NCBI RefSeq assembly: GCF_015476655.1 | Contig: NZ_JABFHF010000010.1 | Coordinates: 1 to 64,000 of the forward strand | Reading direction: 5' to 3' | Origin: Aquiflexum lacus | Lineage (GTDB): Bacteria; Bacteroidota; Bacteroidia; Cytophagales; Cyclobacteriaceae | Length of the DNA stretch: 64,000 nt | Part shown: positions 27,694-35,971 of the stretch, in pieces | Layout: each line of letters starts with the position of its first letter | Position numbering within the stretch: position 1 is the first letter of the stretch | Program-made: the position numbers and the translations under genes | Notes under the pieces: generated by a model | Database searches by the model: none | Told to the model about the DNA's origin: nothing | The model's input: only the letters and a program-made list of their open reading frames with translations

Positions 27694-30587
27694 GATCAAA
27701 AATCTATTCTTCTTTTTCATTTAGCAAAGGGTATTATAGATGGTTTGTAGCCATTGGGATCTCTGTAGTCTTATTGGTTTTATTTTTGTCTTATAGTTTT
27801 TTCCTTGTTCTCAAGGAAAATCAAATCAATTCAAGGAAACAGACATTTTCCAAGCAGGTAGAGCTTGCTGCCAAAGATATCCAAAACGATTTTTCTTCAA
27901 TGCATGATGATATGTTGTTTTTTATAAACAATCTTGAACCATGGACTTATGAACGAACCTCAAATGAAGAACTTGCCTTTGAAAAAAGAGCAAGAAGAAT
28001 TTTCAATAACCACAGGGATGTATTGGATACCATTGTGGTCACATTCCCAAATACAATAGTTTCATTTCACTTTGATGATCAGAATAATTTCTTGAAATCA
28101 ATTTACGAAAGCAGTACAGACGTACCAAAAAGTAAAAACGAAATCATTCTTTCAAACCCTGTCAAGGACGTAAAAATAGATATAAAAACAAATCTGGAGA
28201 GGTTTTTTGTCTACAAATTGGGTAATTATTATCTGGGTAAATCGGGGGACAAATTTATTTATGACGATGGAGAGTACCTTACTCTTGGTTTCGAACAGCA
28301 ATTTGGAGACTACGTTTTTGAAGGGGCAATTATTTCAGAAATTACACAAAATGTCAATGAAGGCTTAAAAGGTGACTACATAGGTTATATCAATTCCATA
28401 GATACCAAGGCGAAGTTAAAGGTGCTTGTTCACCAATATCCTTTCAATCTTGCCGCCTATGACAACAAGTTTGCAGTTGTTTTTATTCAAGATATTACCT
28501 ACATAGGTTTTTCGGTTTATAGTGCCTATTTCTATCTTCTTTTGGGATTATTGGTTTTATTGGTATTTGTAATTTTGATCCTGTATAAGTTCATCAAAAA
28601 CACCCAATATGCCAATGAATTACTTTCAAGAAACTCTGAAGAAATAGCAGAACTTTTTAGAAGACAAACTCTTTTGCTCCAGGAATCAAAAGGGTTTATT
28701 TACTTCCAGAGTTCGGATGGGAACATGACCAAAGTCGGGGATGAGGTTTATAATGTTCTGGGTTATACCAAAAGTGATTTTATCAGGAATTTTAAAAGCT
28801 ATATCATAGATGATGATAATGTTCGGTTACATAAGATTATACAGGGTGCAATAAGAGAGAAAAAAGAAGTTGTGACCTCCCAAATTCAATTTAGAAAATC
28901 CAATGGTGAGGTAATTATGGTCAGAATATTCGAAAAATTACTTTATGATTCGGAAGGAAAATATCTCGGAAATGTTGGAATCTGTACTGATATTAATGAT
29001 AAATACGAGTCCGAACAAGAGTTAATCAAAAGTGAAAACAGGCTTAGAGCCGTATTGAACAGCCTTCCGGATTTGATTTTTATTTATAATAATGAAGGTG
29101 TTTTTCTAGACTATTATGTTCAGGATGAAAGTTTGTTGCTTTTTCCGGCTTCAGATTCTTTGGGGAAGTCCTTACTTGAAGTGCTTCCTGAACCCTTAAA
29201 CAAAGAAATGATGGAGCTATTTGACAAAGTAGTTCAAACCGGAAAATTGCAGACACTAGAATTTGAGCTGATGCTTACCATTGGGAAAAGGATATTCGAA
29301 ACAAGAATATTCAAGCTGGATGAAGGTAGAATCATCTCAATGGCAAGGGATATTTCCGCCCAAAAATTATGGGAAAAGGGTCTTCAAGAAGCAATGTTGT
29401 CTGCTGAGCAATCAAATAAAGCGAAGTCAGAATTTTTGGCCAATATGAGTCATGAGATTAGGACTCCTATGAATGGGCTTCTAGGCATAATTGGTCTACT
29501 GAAAGAAACCAAACTTGATGATATTCAAAAAGAATATGTGGAAATTATCAAGGATTCGGGAGAATCATTACTCAATATTATTAAAGATATTCTTGATTAT
29601 TCGAAAATAGAGGCAGGGGAAATGTCCCTCAATTCTAAGGTTTTTAATTTGAAAAAGGAAATTGAGAAGTCTATAAGGATTTTTTCAGGATTGATAAGCG
29701 AAAAAAACTTGAATTTTACCTATCATTTTGATTCCATGATTCCGGAGTATGTGGAATTGGATAAGGAAAAATTGATTCAGGTCTTGATCAATATTATAGG
29801 AAACGCCATTAAGTTTACACCTGATGGAGGTAATATCAGCCTCAAGATTTCAGGAGAAGAAATTCTGGAAACAAACACCATCCTTCATTTCGAAATTTCC
29901 GATACAGGAATAGGAATACCTGAGGATGAGATCAATAAGCTTACCATGCCATTTGTTCAGGTAGATAGTACAAATACCAGGCAGCATCAAGGAACTGGGC
30001 TGGGTCTTGCAATATCTCACAAGTTTATCGAGTTGATGGGCGGGGAATTAATTATAAAAAGTGAGATTGGAGTTGGATCAACTTTTGCCTTTTCAGTATT
30101 TGGTAAAATCTGGAAGGAGAAGAAAGGAAATTCGGATGAAGAAATTATTGAGGACGATGAGTTTGGCTTATTGGATTGGAAAAATATGGCCGAACATTAC
30201 CCTCTTAAAATCATGATAGCTGAAGATAACAGAACAAATCTTAGATTTATGGATATGCTGATGGGCCAATTAGGGTATTCGTATGATGTGGCATCCAATG
30301 GCAAAGAAGCTGTTAACTTGGCAAAAAACAATGATTATGACTTAATATTGATGGATATCCAAATGCCTATCATGAACGGACTTGATGCTTGTAGGCAGAT
30401 TAAAAAATCACTTCCCAATTCAGTGGAAATCATAGGGCTTTCTGCGAATGCTTTTCAAGAGGATGTGGATAGGGCACTTGAAGCTGGGATGACAGCGTAC
30501 CTTACCAAACCTGTTAAAATTGAGAATCTTGCTGAGATTTTTAAAAAATACGCGGAAAATAAGCACAATAAAAAAGAGGTCGAATGA
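27690..30587 (+). CDS. hybrid sensor histidine kinase (periplasmic sensor, 2 PAS, HisKA, HATPase, REC)
   Basis: 965 residues from ATG 27690; the frame opens at 27663 inside the lipoprotein gene. Membrane helices lie at about 19-40 and 272-298 and bracket a 230-residue periplasmic domain with no family I recognise. Then come two PAS regions (about 325-450 and 455-570), HisKA with His588 (SHEIRTPMNG), a HATPase domain (NIIGNAIKFTPDGG, DTGIGIP, GTGLGLAIS) and a receiver with phospho-Asp889 (LILMDIQMP). There is no DNA-binding output domain and no separate response regulator nearby, so the signal must go to a distant phosphotransfer protein or end in the receiver. The coupled upstream lipoprotein is its likely sensory partner. 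Confidence 0.93.
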   Translation: MRSKIYSSFSFSKGYYRWFVAIGISVVLLVLFLSYSFFLVLKENQINSRKQTFSKQVELAAKDIQNDFSSMHDDMLFFINNLEPWTYERTSNEELAFEKRARRIFNNHRDVLDTIVVTFPNTIVSFHFDDQNNFLKSIYESSTDVPKSKNEIILSNPVKDVKIDIKTNLERFFVYKLGNYYLGKSGDKFIYDDGEYLTLGFEQQFGDYVFEGAIISEITQNVNEGLKGDYIGYINSIDTKAKLKVLVHQYPFNLAAYDNKFAVVFIQDITYIGFSVYSAYFYLLLGLLVLLVFVILILYKFIKNTQYANELLSRNSEEIAELFRRQTLLLQESKGFIYFQSSDGNMTKVGDEVYNVLGYTKSDFIRNFKSYIIDDDNVRLHKIIQGAIREKKEVVTSQIQFRKSNGEVIMVRIFEKLLYDSEGKYLGNVGICTDINDKYESEQELIKSENRLRAVLNSLPDLIFIYNNEGVFLDYYVQDESLLLFPASDSLGKSLLEVLPEPLNKEMMELFDKVVQTGKLQTLEFELMLTIGKRIFETRIFKLDEGRIISMARDISAQKLWEKGLQEAMLSAEQSNKAKSEFLANMSHEIRTPMNGLLGIIGLLKETKLDDIQKEYVEIIKDSGESLLNIIKDILDYSKIEAGEMSLNSKVFNLKKEIEKSIRIFSGLISEKNLNFTYHFDSMIPEYVELDKEKLIQVLINIIGNAIKFTPDGGNISLKISGEEILETNTILHFEISDTGIGIPEDEINKLTMPFVQVDSTNTRQHQGTGLGLAISHKFIELMGGELIIKSEIGVGSTFAFSVFGKIWKEKKGNSDEEIIEDDEFGLLDWKNMAEHYPLKIMIAEDNRTNLRFMDMLMGQLGYSYDVASNGKEAVNLAKNNDYDLILMDIQMPIMNGLDACRQIKKSLPNSVEIIGLSANAFQEDVDRALEAGMTAYLTKPVKIENLAEIFKKYAENKHNKKEVE

Positions 30588-30595
30588 CCCCTTTT
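30572..30595. terminator. two-way terminator hairpin between kinase and E2 genes
   Basis: AAAAGAGGTC (30572-30581) pairs with GACCCCTTTT (30586-30595) at 9 of 10 positions around a GAAT loop. The A and T runs at its ends make it a rho-independent terminator in both directions. The kinase TGA (30585-30587) lies within it and the E2 stop starts at the next base, so the whole convergent junction is this one hairpin. Confidence 0.65.
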
Positions 30596-31897
30596 CTATA
30601 ACTCGGTATTCAGATCAAAAGCTTCAAGGTAGTCAGCAACTCTTCTGACAAACATTCCTCCCAAAGATCCATCAACGACCCTATGGTCGTATGAATGTGA
30701 AAGAAACATCTTGTGTCTTATGGCTATCACATCACCTGTAGGCGTTTCTACTACTGCAGGTTTCTTCTGAATTGCGCCAACGGCCAAAATAGCTACCTGT
30801 GGCTGCATGATAATCGGCGTGCCCATGACATTTCCAAATGAACCTACATTAGAAACTGTGTATGTGCCACCAGCAAGCTCGTCAGGAGATAGTTTATTGA
30901 TTCGAGCACGGTTTGCTAGATCATTTATTTTTTTTGATATCCCAGTCAGATTCAATTCGTCCGCATTTTTGATAACAGGAACGATCAAATTACCGCTTGG
31001 CAAAGCCACAGCTACCCCAATATTTATGTTTTTTCTTTTGATAATGTTGTCACCATCAACAGTAATATTGATCATAGGAAAATCTTTGATGGCTCTTGCA
31101 ACTGCTTGGATGAAGAATGGCGTAAAGGTGAGTGGTTCGCCTTCTTTCTTTTTAAAATTATCTTTTACTTTATTTCTCCACAAAACAATATTTGTGACAT
31201 CTGCTTCAACAAAAGAGGTCACATGCGGGGAAATCCTTTTTGAGTCCACCATTCTTTGCGCTATCATTTTGCGCATCCGGTCCATTTCAATGATTTCATC
31301 CTGTGCTGACATACTCATTTCGACCTTTGGAGAGGTATAGATTGTCTCAGGTGTAGCAATAGGCCTTGGCTTTGTTCTATCTTTTTCTTTTAGAAAAGTC
31401 AACATGTCCTGTTTCGTGACCCGTCCATCTTTACCAGTTCCTAAAATCGAAGCCAATTCATCTTTACTTATTTTTTCCTCTTTTGCGATACTCAATACCA
31501 AAGGAGAGTAGAATCTGTCGTCGGCAATGGATGAACTACTCAAAGCCTCAGAAGAAGCGATCAAAGTTGAAGTCTGTGAAGGTGCCACTTCCATCAATTC
31601 TTCCTTTGTAGTTGAGATATCTGATTTTACCTGTTCAATTTGACCGCTTTCTTGTTCCTCAGTTTCGATGACGGCAATAGCGGAACCTACAGCCACCACT
31701 TCCCCTTCTTTGGCTAGGATTTTTGTAAGTGTTCCACCGTGAATAGCGGGGACTTCCGTGTCCACTTTATCAGTGGCTACCTCCAAAACAGATTCATCCT
31801 GTTCGATTCTATCACCTTCTTTTTTGAGCCAAGTGAGTATGGTGCCTTCTATGATACTCTCACCCATCTTGGGCATCAGCATTTCTACAGTAGCCAT
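30596..31897 (-). CDS. 2-oxoacid dehydrogenase E2 (lipoamide acyltransferase), branched-chain type likely
   Basis: 433 residues. An N-terminal lipoyl domain (1-80) has the lipoylated Lys in EVATDKVDTEV. A linker is followed by a peripheral subunit-binding domain (about 128-165, FYSPLVLSIAKEEKI..LASILGTGKDGRVTK). The catalytic domain (about 200-433) ends with SHSYDHRVVDG, containing the active His and Asp. The protein transfers acyl groups to CoA within a dehydrogenase complex. A single lipoyl domain and the MATVEMLMPKMGESI start fit Bacteroidota branched-chain E2 proteins, but pyruvate or 2-oxoglutarate specificity cannot be excluded. The E1 and E3 genes are not adjacent. Confidence 0.9.
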   Translation of the reverse strand: MATVEMLMPKMGESIIEGTILTWLKKEGDRIEQDESVLEVATDKVDTEVPAIHGGTLTKILAKEGEVVAVGSAIAVIETEEQESGQIEQVKSDISTTKEELMEVAPSQTSTLIASSEALSSSSIADDRFYSPLVLSIAKEEKISKDELASILGTGKDGRVTKQDMLTFLKEKDRTKPRPIATPETIYTSPKVEMSMSAQDEIIEMDRMRKMIAQRMVDSKRISPHVTSFVEADVTNIVLWRNKVKDNFKKKEGEPLTFTPFFIQAVARAIKDFPMINITVDGDNIIKRKNINIGVAVALPSGNLIVPVIKNADELNLTGISKKINDLANRARINKLSPDELAGGTYTVSNVGSFGNVMGTPIIMQPQVAILAVGAIQKKPAVVETPTGDVIAIRHKMFLSHSYDHRVVDGSLGGMFVRRVADYLEAFDLNTEL

Positions 31898-31980
31898 GTT
31901 ACTTTTATTTAATTGGGTTTATTTCCAAGTTTTAAAATTAAATTTTATTTTATCGAATACAAAACTCACAATGAAAATTT

Positions 31981-33246
31981 TTATTCTGTTTTATTCAACA
32001 AACATAATCTTAACAAATTCAGAACAGCAACCCCTGTTAATTGAATATTTAGCATTCGGTCTTGGGTAAGCTGTAATTTTTTTGTAATTGTTTTATCCTT
32101 CATTGCGCAGGCAATCCAAACCGTTCCTACAGGTTTTTCGACCCAACCACCTCCAGGGCCTGCAATACCACTGCTTGCAAGTCCATAATCTGCATCAAAC
32201 ATTTTTCGGATATTTTGTGACATTTGGATAACCGTCTCCTCGCTTACTGCTCCAAATTCATTTAAGGTTTCAGATTCTACTTCCAGCAATCTGTTTTTAT
32301 AAAGATTGTGATAAGGGATAAGGCTACCCTGAAAATAATCGCTGCTTCCTGCAATACTTGTCACCAGATGTGAAATATATCCCCCTGTACAGCTTTCGGC
32401 CAAAGCAACTTTTTTATTTTGGAGTTTGAGAAGTCTTCCTATCGCTTCTTCAAGGGTTTCTTGGTTATAGCCATAGATATACTTTTCAATGATAGGTTTG
32501 ACTCTTTCAATTTCTTTTTCGACTTCATCATGAAGTTTCTCATTGTCTTCTCCAAATGCTGTCAGTCTAAGTTTTACATGCCCAAGAGAGGGTAAATATG
32601 CCAATTTGATGTGTTTTGGAAGATTTTTTTCCCAATCTTTTATCAAATCAGCCAACCAACTTTCCCCGATGCCTACAGTCTTGATGACTTTATGATAGAT
32701 GTTAGGGAGTGGAAATATTTCTTTGATTTTGGGTATTACATGATCCGACATGAGTTTTTTCATTTCATGCGGGACACCGGGCATTGACATCCAAATTTTA
32801 CCGTTTTCATTGAACCACATCCCGGGGGCTGTGCCCAAATCATTGGCCACATAAGTGCATTTAGTGGGTAAATGAGCTTGAAGTCTATTTAGTTGGGTGA
32901 GTTCTCTCCCTCTTTTTTCAAAAAAAGTTCTGACTGCTTCCAAAGCCTCCGGTACCAATTCAATATTGCAATTGAAATATTCTGCCAATAGGGGTTTGGT
33001 CAAATCATCATTTGTAGGTCCCAATCCTCCTGTCATCAGAATTATATCAGCTCTTTTTTCAGCCTCAGCAAAGGCCGTCAATATAGATTCTCTTGAATCT
33101 CCAACGGTGCTTCTTCTCACTACACGGACCCCGATTTTGTCCAGTTCCTGACTTATCCAATGGCTGTTGGTATCGATGATCTGACCATAAAGCAATTCAT
33201 CACCAATGGCCAGGATTTCAGCTTTGATTTCTTTAATTTTGGTCAT
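31981..33246 (-). CDS. cinA: CinA family protein (MoCF-like plus nicotinamide-nucleotide amidase domain)
   Basis: 421 residues from ATG 33246; the frame extends upstream through folA and those starts are rejected. The N-terminal molybdopterin-binding-like domain (about 1-170) has EILAIGDELLYGQIIDTNS and MTGGLGPTNDDLT; the C-terminal CinA domain (about 255-415) has LAESCTGGYISHLVTSIAGSS and ASSGIAGPGGG. The C-terminal domain deamidates NMN to nicotinate mononucleotide in characterised homologues, while the N-terminal domain can act as an ADP-ribose pyrophosphatase. The ATG lies 14 nt inside the 3' end of folA, so the pair is probably translationally coupled. Confidence 0.93.
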   Translation of the reverse strand: MTKIKEIKAEILAIGDELLYGQIIDTNSHWISQELDKIGVRVVRRSTVGDSRESILTAFAEAEKRADIILMTGGLGPTNDDLTKPLLAEYFNCNIELVPEALEAVRTFFEKRGRELTQLNRLQAHLPTKCTYVANDLGTAPGMWFNENGKIWMSMPGVPHEMKKLMSDHVIPKIKEIFPLPNIYHKVIKTVGIGESWLADLIKDWEKNLPKHIKLAYLPSLGHVKLRLTAFGEDNEKLHDEVEKEIERVKPIIEKYIYGYNQETLEEAIGRLLKLQNKKVALAESCTGGYISHLVTSIAGSSDYFQGSLIPYHNLYKNRLLEVESETLNEFGAVSEETVIQMSQNIRKMFDADYGLASSGIAGPGGGWVEKPVGTVWIACAMKDKTITKKLQLTQDRMLNIQLTGVAVLNLLRLCLLNKTE

Positions 33247-33736
33247 TTCGTTTGTAGATGACAAAGTCAAAATCATATTCATTTTTTTCATCACATGGAA
33301 AGTGTTCTCGAGAGATTTCATTCCATTGGTCAGGGTCGATAGCTGGAAAAAAAACATCTCCTTGTGGAAAAGCATCTACTTCAGTCACGATAAGTTCATC
33401 GCAGATTGGCAATGCTTGAAGATATATTTCTGCTCCACCAATAATGTATACTTGCTCGAGTTTTCTACTGATGCATAGCTTAATAGCATCTTCTAGTGAA
33501 TGAAAAACATAATGACCTTCAGGAAGCTCGAAATCTCTGTTTCTAGTGATGACAATGGACGTTCTGTTAGGAAGGGGCTTACCAACTGACTCGTAAGTCT
33601 TTCGGCCCATCACGATATGGTGGCCGGTTGTCAGTTTTTTGAATAATCTTAAATCGGAACTGAGTTTCCAAATTAATTGGTTGTCTTTACCGATCACGTT
33701 GTTTTTAGCTTTCGCTACGATGATTGAAATTTTCAA
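33233..33736 (-). CDS. folA: dihydrofolate reductase
   Basis: 167 residues from a TTG at 33736, which gives MKISIIVAKAKNNVIG, the normal DHFR start. In-frame ATG (33814) and TTG (33826) codons upstream would add 26-30 residues not found in the family. Landmarks: NNVIGKDNQLIW, catalytic Asp in KLSSDLRLFK, GHHIVMGRKTYESVGKPLP and YIIGGAEIYLQALP. The enzyme makes tetrahydrofolate from dihydrofolate with NADPH. The usual LPW is LIW, which I recall as common in Bacteroidota, and the next proline is Ser. It is the first gene of a two-gene unit with cinA. Confidence 0.9.
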   Translation of the reverse strand: MKISIIVAKAKNNVIGKDNQLIWKLSSDLRLFKKLTTGHHIVMGRKTYESVGKPLPNRTSIVITRNRDFELPEGHYVFHSLEDAIKLCISRKLEQVYIIGGAEIYLQALPICDELIVTEVDAFPQGDVFFPAIDPDQWNEISREHFPCDEKNEYDFDFVIYKRNDQN

Positions 33737-33963
33737 AATTGTCGGTTGTTTATTTGCTAAGTTATTAAGCTTTGTCAAATCAAAAAATCTTATTCTTCTA
33801 AATAAATATCCCATTGTCCAAACCAACCAAATGAATATAGTTTATCTGAACGATGGGATAAGTGCATTAAATTATAGAAATCAGGTTTTTGGCTTATTTA
33901 AATTAAAATAAATCTTTCCTTAATTAATTGGTTTTCACGAGTAATTGATTCTTTGAGGAATAA

Positions 33964-34893
33964 TCAATTTTCAAAATTGGCCATGCCGGGATATTCGGCC
34001 ATCAGGAAACTTTTTGGTTGATTCTCTTTCAAATCAATGACTTTCATTTCCATTTTGCTTTTATCTTTTTTACTTTCCATGTAGGCTTCCATCATGTTGC
34101 CCGAAGGAAGGTTATCGAATAAGTCAGGATTATGTTCTTTCATCCTCGCAGTAAGGAATGGATTATTTTGACCCCAAAAGGAAGCCTGACCAGTAATTGG
34201 ACTTTTCGTAACCCAATAATTGGTGATATTTTCATCCGTCTCGATCAGATATTCTTCACAATCATGGCCCATGATATTTTTAGAGTTCCCGGTTTTTTTG
34301 AATGAAGCGTTTAGGTCACTTCCTTCTTCAATTGTACCTTCTTTATCCACAGCTTGACTCATAGCTGCATAATCATAACCAAAGGCCATCCTCATTTTTT
34401 GACCGTCATTTTCAAATAAGGTAATAGAAATGTTTCTGTTAAAATCAAAAATCATAACATAGGTTTCGGTGTCATTTTTATCTTTTTCAGAGAATTCCAT
34501 TCCTGTGATACTTGAATTCTCTGATAAGTAGGATTTCAAAACCACCGGATCTATGGATTTCCCCTTTTCATCAATTCCCGTGATTTCGAGAATCGAATAC
34601 CCCGTAAAATCATAAGATTCATCAACTTCAACATCATTTTGAATGGATTCCATTATTTTCCCTATGTCCATACCAGGGATTCGTTCCACGTCTTCTGTGC
34701 CATAAACATCTTTAAAAACTTTATTCAGCTGTCTCATGGCAAGTTTTTCCATTTCACTTTCTACTTTTCTTTCAATGGCTCTACTTACCCCCCTTTCAGC
34801 TGCTTTTTTGAGTTGCTTTGCAAATTGTGCGTGGGAATCAACAGAAATGATTAGAAAAATGATCAATAATAAAAGTTTGATGGTGGTTTTCAT
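33964..34893 (-). CDS. secreted DUF4412-like protein
   Basis: 309 residues from ATG 34893, chosen because it begins a clear signal peptide (MKTTIKLLLLIIFLIISVDSHAQ); the longer frame from 34974 reaches to within 8 nt of the RES gene. A basic helical segment (24-60) with KKAAERGVSRAIERKVESEMEK is followed by a beta-rich region. There, a KNIMGHDCEEYLIE motif plus the late NYWVTKSPI match the DUF4412 pattern of Bacteroidota envelope proteins. The function is unknown. It lies 73 nt downstream of the toxin gene, on the same strand, with no visible terminator between them. Confidence 0.7.
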   Translation of the reverse strand: MKTTIKLLLLIIFLIISVDSHAQFAKQLKKAAERGVSRAIERKVESEMEKLAMRQLNKVFKDVYGTEDVERIPGMDIGKIMESIQNDVEVDESYDFTGYSILEITGIDEKGKSIDPVVLKSYLSENSSITGMEFSEKDKNDTETYVMIFDFNRNISITLFENDGQKMRMAFGYDYAAMSQAVDKEGTIEEGSDLNASFKKTGNSKNIMGHDCEEYLIETDENITNYWVTKSPITGQASFWGQNNPFLTARMKEHNPDLFDNLPSGNMMEAYMESKKDKSKMEMKVIDLKENQPKSFLMAEYPGMANFEN

Positions 34894-34966
34894 ATTGTTA
34901 TGGGTTTGGTTAAAGTTACAATTTAAAAAAAATATTGATGAACTTCCTGTTGTAAAGGAGATAGAT

Positions 34967-35431
34967 TCATCCATCTTTTAAAAAAATTCTGGAATCAAAC
35001 CTGAAAGGAGAAATATTGATCACTCTAATTTTTTGTATTTCATCATGTCTTGGATTGATCAAAAAGTTAAAATCTCCATTCACAACAGCAGAGGGCACCT
35101 TGAGTCCCAAAAACCTTTTTTCTTTGATAAAGTCATCACCAATTTGCTGGGTTTGAATGGAGTAGGGAAACAATTCCCAATTATTTTTCAATTCTTGAAA
35201 AGGTAAAGAAGTAATTGAATCCTCTGGAAGGTATAACTCTACCATCATCATGTCCTTAGGGATTTTTTGTATGTGTAGGTGGACTGATACTTCAGCCATA
35301 GCCAAAGCCCTTGAAGAGGCTATATAAATAATAGGAGTTCCTACGCTATTCCATCTCCCTCCATAAAGTTCTGCCCCTTTTCCACTGAGATCCTCAGCAA
35401 ACCTACTACTAGACAATCTGAAAATAATCAT
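34967..35431 (-). CDS. RES-domain toxin
   Basis: 154 residues, one RES domain. The family's conserved pieces are IIFRLSSSRFA at the N-terminus, GGRWNSVGTPIIYIASSRALAMAEVSVH (about 25-52, including the Arg and Glu of the active centre) and the closing SPFRFDSRIF. Characterised RES toxins degrade NAD+ or use it for ADP-ribosylation and stop growth. The ATG overlaps the antitoxin stop by 4 nt (ATGA), the usual antitoxin-first order. Nothing looks truncated. Confidence 0.9.
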   Translation of the reverse strand: MIIFRLSSSRFAEDLSGKGAELYGGRWNSVGTPIIYIASSRALAMAEVSVHLHIQKIPKDMMMVELYLPEDSITSLPFQELKNNWELFPYSIQTQQIGDDFIKEKRFLGLKVPSAVVNGDFNFLINPRHDEIQKIRVINISPFRFDSRIFLKDG

Positions 35432-35850
35432 GCAAAAATACCATGTTGGATTCTGCCTAATTCTTCTTTTACCAGTACAATCCCAAATGAAGTATCTAAT
35501 AATGACAATGGAGTAACATTACCTAATGGGATACTTTGGTCATGAAGCCATGATTGAAAGGGTCTTTTATCTCCAAATACCTCTTCTCCAAATTTAAAAA
35601 GCATAAATAAATCCAAAATCCTCTCTGAATGAATGGATTCAAAGGATTTATTGTCTTTTTTGTACCGCTGAAGCGTACGGTCTGATAAATGGAGTAAGCC
35701 TGCCCATTCTTCAATAAAGATTGGACTCCTGTCCAAAAAATACTCAAACTCCTCAAAGGAAATCCCATCCCTGCTTTTGATTATTAACTTCTGGGTTAAC
35801 CTTGGGGCAGCGGTGTAAGTGGATTCAAAATCATTCAATAGATTGTCCAT
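35428..35850 (-). CDS. Xre/MbcA/ParS-type antitoxin
   Basis: 140 residues. An N-terminal helical region (1-60) contains the Xre-like helix-turn-helix with the helix FIEEWAGLLHLSDRTLQRYK. A DUF2384 C-terminal domain (about 75-138) includes ERILDLFMLFKFGEEVFGDKRPFQSWL and a segment that inserts into the RES toxin in known complexes. It neutralises the toxin encoded 4 nt overlapping downstream and represses its own promoter in characterised systems. A 14-bp palindrome 31 nt upstream of its start is the probable operator. Confidence 0.9.
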   Translation of the reverse strand: MDNLLNDFESTYTAAPRLTQKLIIKSRDGISFEEFEYFLDRSPIFIEEWAGLLHLSDRTLQRYKKDNKSFESIHSERILDLFMLFKFGEEVFGDKRPFQSWLHDQSIPLGNVTPLSLLDTSFGIVLVKEELGRIQHGIFA

Positions 35851-35880
35851 TTCTGAAAATGATTAGTTGTCAATAAAATT

Positions 35881-35894
35881 ACGACAATTGTCGT
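35881..35894. promoter_or_regulatory. perfect palindrome, probable operator of the RES-Xre pair
   Basis: ACGACAATTGTCGT is a perfect 14-bp palindrome. It lies 31-44 nt before the antitoxin ATG and 6 nt downstream of a TAnnTTTG match (minus strand, 35908-35901), so it would cover the transcription start. That is where an autorepressing Xre antitoxin should bind. The role is inferred from position and symmetry. Confidence 0.6.
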
Positions 35895-35900
35895 GTTTTT

Positions 35901-35908
35901 CAAAATTA
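35901..35908 (-). promoter_or_regulatory. -7 element candidate for the RES-Xre operon
   Basis: On the minus strand it reads TAATTTTG, a TAnnTTTG match 50 nt before the antitoxin ATG. No TTTG is found 19 nt further upstream, but the match is adjacent to the operator-like palindrome. Confidence 0.4.
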
Positions 35909-35971
35909 AAATTACAATTTTGTTTTATTCCTTACTCAATTTTTTTTCTCATCAATTGTCTATTTCAAAGC

